Assembly: GCF_021130785.1 (NCBI RefSeq)
Contig: NW_025776792.1
Coordinates: 67,181-131,180, forward strand
Direction of reading: 5' to 3'
DNA from: Homalodisca vitripennis
Taxonomy: Eukaryota; Arthropoda; Insecta; Hemiptera; Cicadellidae
Length of the DNA stretch: 64,000 nucleotides
Shown: in pieces, positions 60,601 through 64,000 of the stretch
How the letters are laid out: each line of letters starts with the position of its first letter
Position numbering within the stretch: position 1 is the first letter of the stretch
Translations under genes and position numbers: made by a program
Notes under the pieces: model-generated
Databases searched by the model: none
What the model was told of the DNA's origin: nothing
What the model saw: only the letters and a program-made list of their open reading frames with translations

Positions 60601-61712
60601 TGATAGTGCTTTTCCCGATGTTAAGTTCGTCACAAATCTTTTCACTGATTCGCCTTTCGACAATTCACTGGATGCATCGAGCTTTTCTTTTACAGTTGAA
60701 ACATTTCTTTTACGTTTGTCGTCTATTTTTCTATTCATCTATTTAATGATTATATACTAAAAGTATATAATCATTCAAAGTATTAGTTCATTTCATAAAA
60801 AACTGCACACCTAAAAACACTACAACACAACACTAAACTGCACAACTTAAAACTGTCAACTAACTGTATGTATCACATTTGGAACCACCTGCTCATCAGA
60901 ACATGCATTGTCTAAACAAACCGTCCCAAAACAACCGTTCGAGTTGTGACCTGTCCGATAACTCATCATTTGCTTTGTGGCCAGTTGACCCGAGGCCGGT
61001 TAAGAGGGTGTCTACTGTGTATATATATTGCACTTATTGAAATAAAAAACAAAGATAAAAAGCTTCTATATTCGTGGAATTCTATACCCACATCTTCATG
61101 AAGCAAAATAAGAATATCAAAAGACCAAGAACACAACAAATAAGAAGAAAATAACCACAAATGTAAATACGCAACTGAAACATTCAAAGACCCAGCTTTT
61201 ATATCATTAATGACAATGTACTTTCCATTCTAATTGTACATAACAATCTAAAACATATATCCAAATACCTATGTCCGCTCTAAGAATAATTGCCACAATT
61301 CCGGTCACAGTAGCATCAGCAGAAAGAAGTTTAAATTAAAATTCATCAAGACCTATCTTAGAAACACAGTGACCCAGGACCGTTTTATCATCTCTGGCTC
61401 TGCTTTCCATACAAAATTATCCAATATATATTCTAAAGATGTAATTGAAAAGTTTTAACACATTTAAAAATGTTTAGAACAAAGAATAAAATGTTCTGTT
61501 TTTGCTATTAGAATAAATTAACTCTAGAAACGGAATTATGTTGCTAATTTGAAACTTGCAAACTTTTTGTGCATTTTGCCTGCTTTATTAATCTCAATCA
61601 AATATTACCTTAAATTGGCTTGGACTTCTGTAATTTTTATTGTGGGCCTCTATGTGTGAACATATTTTTCTCCTTTTAGTAAGTTACTAAATAATAATTC
61701 CTGATTTATTTG

Positions 61713-61794
<82 letters not shown>

Positions 61795-63036
61795 AATATG
61801 TTTGTATGTTCAGTTCATTGTTAAAACAAACTACATTAATTACAACTTTTAAAAATCATTTAAATTTATTGTTGTTATTAGGTTATATTAATTTATATAC
61901 ACACATAAATTTGGAGTTGCCTACCCTTACATAGTTTTGAATTTTTTTTGTTACTTCGCTACTTCATCGAATAATAAATCTAATTTTTACTTTACAGTAG
62001 CTATTTTTACTTGTCATTCTATTTAATTTTGTTTGGAAACCATGTAATTTTTCTTTTTAGTTATAATTTTAATTGTTTTTTGTTTTATACTAGTTTTGTA
62101 CAATAAAATCTATAGTTCTGTACTAAAAATTTCTAGTTGCTATTTTTGTTCTGTCGCTTAAATTATTTGGTGAAAGAAATTACCACTTTGGTGTTTATAT
62201 GTATAGCTTAAAACGTAAGATTAAATAAAATTAGCAGGTAGTTTTTTTAGTAAATCTAACATAATGTAACATAAATGTAGGTGCCTTTTGCCTATTGGTT
62301 ACACTTTACAGTTTTGACCTGGCATATTTTATGATAAACTATGTCAACTTTTTGCTTTTAGGTTTAGCTAACCATTTTCAGCACGTTAAACATAAAAATA
62401 TACACTGAAAACGCATTATTTTGTGAACAAATTTCAGATAAACCGTACTACCTATAGTCCCAACTAATCAAATTTTTGGGCTGCTAATTTAGTACATTAA
62501 AAACTACTATAATAGTACACAAATAAGGTCAGTTTTATAAGTTGGCAAACACAGCTAACTAGTTGAAAAACCTCAAAAAAGCATTATTAGGGCTATTTTT
62601 TCAAAATATCCTAGGAGAGAACTCCAAGACCCCCCAGTCACCTGGGGGTTATCCATACCTCCCAAACCCCCTGGTAAATAGGATCCCACTAAAGCCAATT
62701 GCCCAGGGTTTCGTAAAGCCTGGATCCTCCACTGACTTGATAATTATAAATTTGGTTGATGTAAATGATTGGCTTCAGACTGACATAGCATCAGTAAGAT
62801 ATAAATTGTGTTGTATAATAGAAGACAATATTCACCTGGTTCGATCCATAGTTGCCTCCGCTGACAATGCCACTGTGTACCCAGTAGCGCCAGGCTGCCC
62901 CAGGGAAGCCACCATTACAGCCGAACCCACAAGTGTGACAACATGACACCAGGTCTTCCGCAGAGTAGTGAACAGCCCCTGTACTGGTGTTATGGATGCA
63001 CTGTCGATCCGACATTGACTCTACGGCCCCAAATGC
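51434..63036 (-). CDS. Cathepsin B-like cysteine protease, four 3' exons, 5' end outside the window
   Basis: Papain-family lysosomal or digestive cysteine protease. The four exons (63036-62836, 53013-52869, 52574-52458, 51636-51434) join in frame across GT-AG introns to give the mature domain from [13 protein letters not shown] to the stop. Visible: [17 protein letters not shown]; the occluding loop with [12 protein letters not shown], including the paired His typical of cathepsin B exopeptidases; [39 protein letters not shown]; catalytic His in [11 protein letters not shown]; and catalytic Asn in [19 protein letters not shown]. The signal peptide, propeptide and active-site Cys (upstream of AFGAVES) are on exons beyond 64000. 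No lesions are seen. The 9.8-kb first visible intron is full of transposons. Confidence 0.92.
51637..52457. other. Cathepsin B last intron
   Basis: 821 bp. It contains a GC-richer patch at about 52130-52250 with a 36-codon plus-strand ORF (starts [13 protein letters not shown]) that I cannot assign; it may be a transposon 5' end. Confidence 0.5.
52458..52574 (-). CDS. Cathepsin B penultimate exon
   Basis: Acceptor CTTGTAG, donor GCAG|GTGGG. Encodes [18 protein letters not shown] and the [13 protein letters not shown] block; 117 bp, phases agree with both neighbours. Confidence 0.9.
52869..53013 (-). CDS. Cathepsin B occluding-loop exon
   Basis: Acceptor CCACACAG, donor TTTG|GTGAGG. Encodes [20 protein letters not shown] and then the KCEKRC region; 145 bp, starts in phase 0 and leaves one base. 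Confidence 0.9.
53111..53734. mobile_element. MITE with ~77-bp TIRs and TA target duplication
   Basis: Both ends start CAGGGTGGCTGGTCATCAGT and remain inverted copies for about 77 bp with about three mismatches. TA flanks each end (53109-53110, 53735-53736). 624 bp, no coding content. The terminal sequence and TA duplication point to the Tc1/mariner group. It lies in a cathepsin B intron. Confidence 0.9.
54450..56060 (-). mobile_element. 5'-truncated LINE with a (TTTATTTATTCA)n-like tail
   Basis: Minus-strand RT and 3' UTR only. The 3' end near 54450-54480 is AATAAATTCATTTATTCATT, a short-repeat tail. The 5' truncation falls inside the RT at about 56060. It is related to the relic at 5670-8157 (shared thumb motifs [20 protein letters not shown] and FVRSGN). 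Confidence 0.75.
55024..56047 (-). pseudogene. LINE reverse transcriptase, palm and thumb
   Basis: 56047-55622 reads [58 protein letters not shown] and [12 protein letters not shown] (catalytic FADD). A frame break at about 55620 follows, then 55548-55024 reads [52 protein letters not shown] and [20 protein letters not shown]. It has one main lesion plus a 5' truncation. Confidence 0.8.
56240..56620. repeat. Dispersed repeat A, copy 2
   Basis: Diverged copy of 24175-24560 with the same block order. Confidence 0.55.
56640..57655. other. Cathepsin B intron, nothing recognised
   Basis: AT-rich, short open frames only. Confidence 0.45.
57655..58800 (-). mobile_element. Mariner element with an internal deletion at its 3' end
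   Basis: Outer 5' end near 58797 (minus strand GAGGTATGGCTATTAAATAA), followed by a leader and the transposase. The 3' part breaks off after ALKGTRFE and jumps to GTTACGGGACATCCTGTATA, which looks like a terminal sequence. It abuts the Tigger element that starts at 58802. Confidence 0.7.
57680..58601 (-). pseudogene. Mariner transposase (DD34D type), broken
   Basis: The ATG at 58601 starts [20 protein letters not shown]; an A-run shift follows. The helix-turn-helix part reads [20 protein letters not shown] and [10 protein letters not shown]. The catalytic region has [20 protein letters not shown] (first Asp). After a shift at about 58000 it reads [19 protein letters not shown] (second Asp) and, after another shift, [20 protein letters not shown] (third Asp). 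The C-terminus after TRFE is deleted. At least three frameshifts. Confidence 0.85.
58802..61019 (-). mobile_element. Pogo/Tigger-like element with TIRs
   Basis: Left end CAGCCCTCTTAACCGGCC (58802). The right end, inverted, is CACAGTAGACACCCTCTTAA then CCGGCC, so the left end lacks a few bases. TA flanks both ends (58800-58801, 61020-61021). Transposase pieces in the order expected fill the element on the minus strand. It lies inside a cathepsin B intron. Confidence 0.8.
59148..60738 (-). pseudogene. Pogo/Tigger-type transposase (CENP-B-like), broken
   Basis: The ATG near 60738 starts [20 protein letters not shown] with a Psq/CENP-B-type helix-turn-helix that needs one frame correction ([12 protein letters not shown]). 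The 60329-59901 frame holds the first catalytic block, [18 protein letters not shown], and [20 protein letters not shown]. About 59870-59690 has [20 protein letters not shown] (second Asp) and [20 protein letters not shown] (third Asp block). The 59657-59148 frame is the acidic C-terminus with [17 protein letters not shown]. Several stops and shifts, so inactive. Confidence 0.83.
61320..61430 (+). pseudogene. Possible hAT-type C-terminal scrap
   Basis: The plus strand reads [20 protein letters not shown], resembling the C-terminal dimerisation region of hAT-derived proteins (usually YLRxxxxQxRLxxLALLSI). About 30 residues only, so this is tentative. Confidence 0.25.
61715..61791. repeat. (TA)n microsatellite
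   Basis: Pure TA tract of about 77 bp. Confidence 0.95.
61800..62835. other. Cathepsin B intron, nothing recognised
   Basis: AT-rich up to the donor of the exon at 62836. The plus-strand open frame over 62563-62946 is mostly antisense of that exon. Confidence 0.45.
62836..63036 (-). CDS. Cathepsin B exon after the active-site Cys
   Basis: Acceptor TGTTCAG, donor AACCAG|GTGAA; 201 bp, phase 0 at both ends. Encodes [20 protein letters not shown] through the CNGG block to SGGNYGSNQ. Confidence 0.9.
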
Positions 63037-63189
63037 CTGAACACATGCAATCCATAAAGTGAGTCTTACTGTATCAATATGTAATGTCTAGTGAGATCTC
63101 GCGCGCACTACATAACCCTGTGGAGATTACCTACCACATTTCAGCACTAATGGCACGATACACTGTCAATTAATCATTTTATTGGGCCA

Positions 63190-63960
63190 TTTAACAATAT
63201 TACATGCATTAGGCCAGGTTATTTGCCATTAAAATACAATGTCAAGCAAAGTAGGCTACTTAAAGATAAGTAACTAGATGTCCAAGAAGGTTGTATATTT
63301 TAGAGTTAAAACTAAATTACAATTAATAAATATTAAAATCAACAGTTAACATTAAAATTAAAAAATTAAATTCAAATCAACAAGATGAAACCAAGCAGGC
63401 ACTATTTCAATATATTCAATAGATTATTGTTCTCCAAAAATATTCACTTATCACATTGTACATAGGATTTTCTAATAACCAAGACTTAAGTTGTTTAAAA
63501 TGCTGCTTGTGGTAACTCTTTGATTGAAACGGGTAGCCTATTAAAAGGTTTTATATCAGTAAAAGGAAAACTATTTTGTGTCTTGCTTAATCTACAGTAA
63601 GGTATGTCCAGCAATGCCTTATTCTGACATTGTAAGTATTTCTGATCTCTGATTGGGTACTTGAGGTGTTTTTCTCTAATGTCACATAAGCATACAAAAA
63701 TGTACAGGTTTAATAACCATTATAATCTAGTAAATAGGGGTTCTACAACGTTCATACAAAGTAGTATTGGTTAATATTCTTACTGCTTTTTTTCTGTAAC
63801 AATAGTATTTTTATGAAGGTGACTTGAGTGTCTCCAAAGCTTGATACCGTAAGAAACGTGACTATTAAAAAAGCATTGTACGCTATCATGAGAGCACTCA
63901 ACTATAACTAAGTTTATGTAACAGAAACAGAGTTCTAGATAGCAACTATGTTATTTTAAA
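63190..63960 (-). pseudogene. 3' end of a LINE reverse transcriptase
   Basis: In shifting frames the minus strand reads NSHVSYGIKLWGDTQ-like sequence, KILLLQKKAVRILTNTTLYE, SYPIRDQKYLQCQNKALLDI-like sequence and FNRLPVSIKELPQAAFKQLK. That is the thumb and C-terminus of a CR1/Jockey-group RT. It lies in the cathepsin B intron at the right edge. Confidence 0.55.
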
Positions 63961-64000
63961 TTCTCAATACACTCAAACCAATTTAATTTAGTACCTAGGA

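Noticed and set aside
62563..62946. 127-codon plus-strand open frame
   Set aside because: Its right half is antisense of the cathepsin B exon at 62836-63036; the rest is intron.

Overview
The window looks like nuclear DNA of an insect with a large, transposon-rich, AT-rich genome. The support is two replication-dependent histone genes with histone 3' stem-loops, a secreted GMC dehydrogenase of the insect glucose-dehydrogenase type, a cathepsin B gene split by GT-AG introns, Helitrons with CTAG|T ends, piggyBac, mariner and pogo elements, and LINEs whose ORF1 carries a PHD-like finger. A hemipteroid host is a guess; the sequence does not settle the order.

Layout. 1-15.4 kb is a wrecked histone locus. 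A Jockey-like gag relic (minus strand) ends just before a histone promoter with two CCAAT boxes and a TATA box. A 5'-truncated LINE separates that promoter from the H3 coding sequence. H3 has an intact 3' stem-loop but three substitutions at nearly invariant sites. A degenerate PHD-ORF1/EN/RT region follows. Then comes an H1 pseudogene on the minus strand, split by a second copy of the same LINE with a 9-bp target duplication. That copy has in turn been invaded by a DD82E-type transposase relic and a short Helitron.

17.1-43.2 kb fits one GMC oxidoreductase gene on the plus strand. A 59-bp signal-peptide exon at 17136 and a large exon at 41253-43146 are phase-compatible across a ~24-kb intron. 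The intron holds a MITE with perfect TIRs and a 5-bp TSD, several LINEs in both orientations, and a 2.6-kb element with ~550-bp inverted termini and a Cys-rich protein of unknown function.

43.2-51.1 kb is intergenic: a Helitron 3' end, a DD41D mariner relic, and a piggyBac nested in another TIR element. 51.4 kb to the right edge is a cathepsin B gene on the minus strand; four exons are present and the catalytic-Cys exon lies beyond the edge. Its ~9.8-kb intron holds a TA-flanked MITE, a LINE relic, a mariner and a pogo/Tigger element with TIRs.

Only GMC and cathepsin B look like intact host genes. The most unusual points are a LINE family found twice in histone genes, an exact histone mRNA stem-loop inside that LINE's 5' region, and the long-TIR element at 34962-37597.
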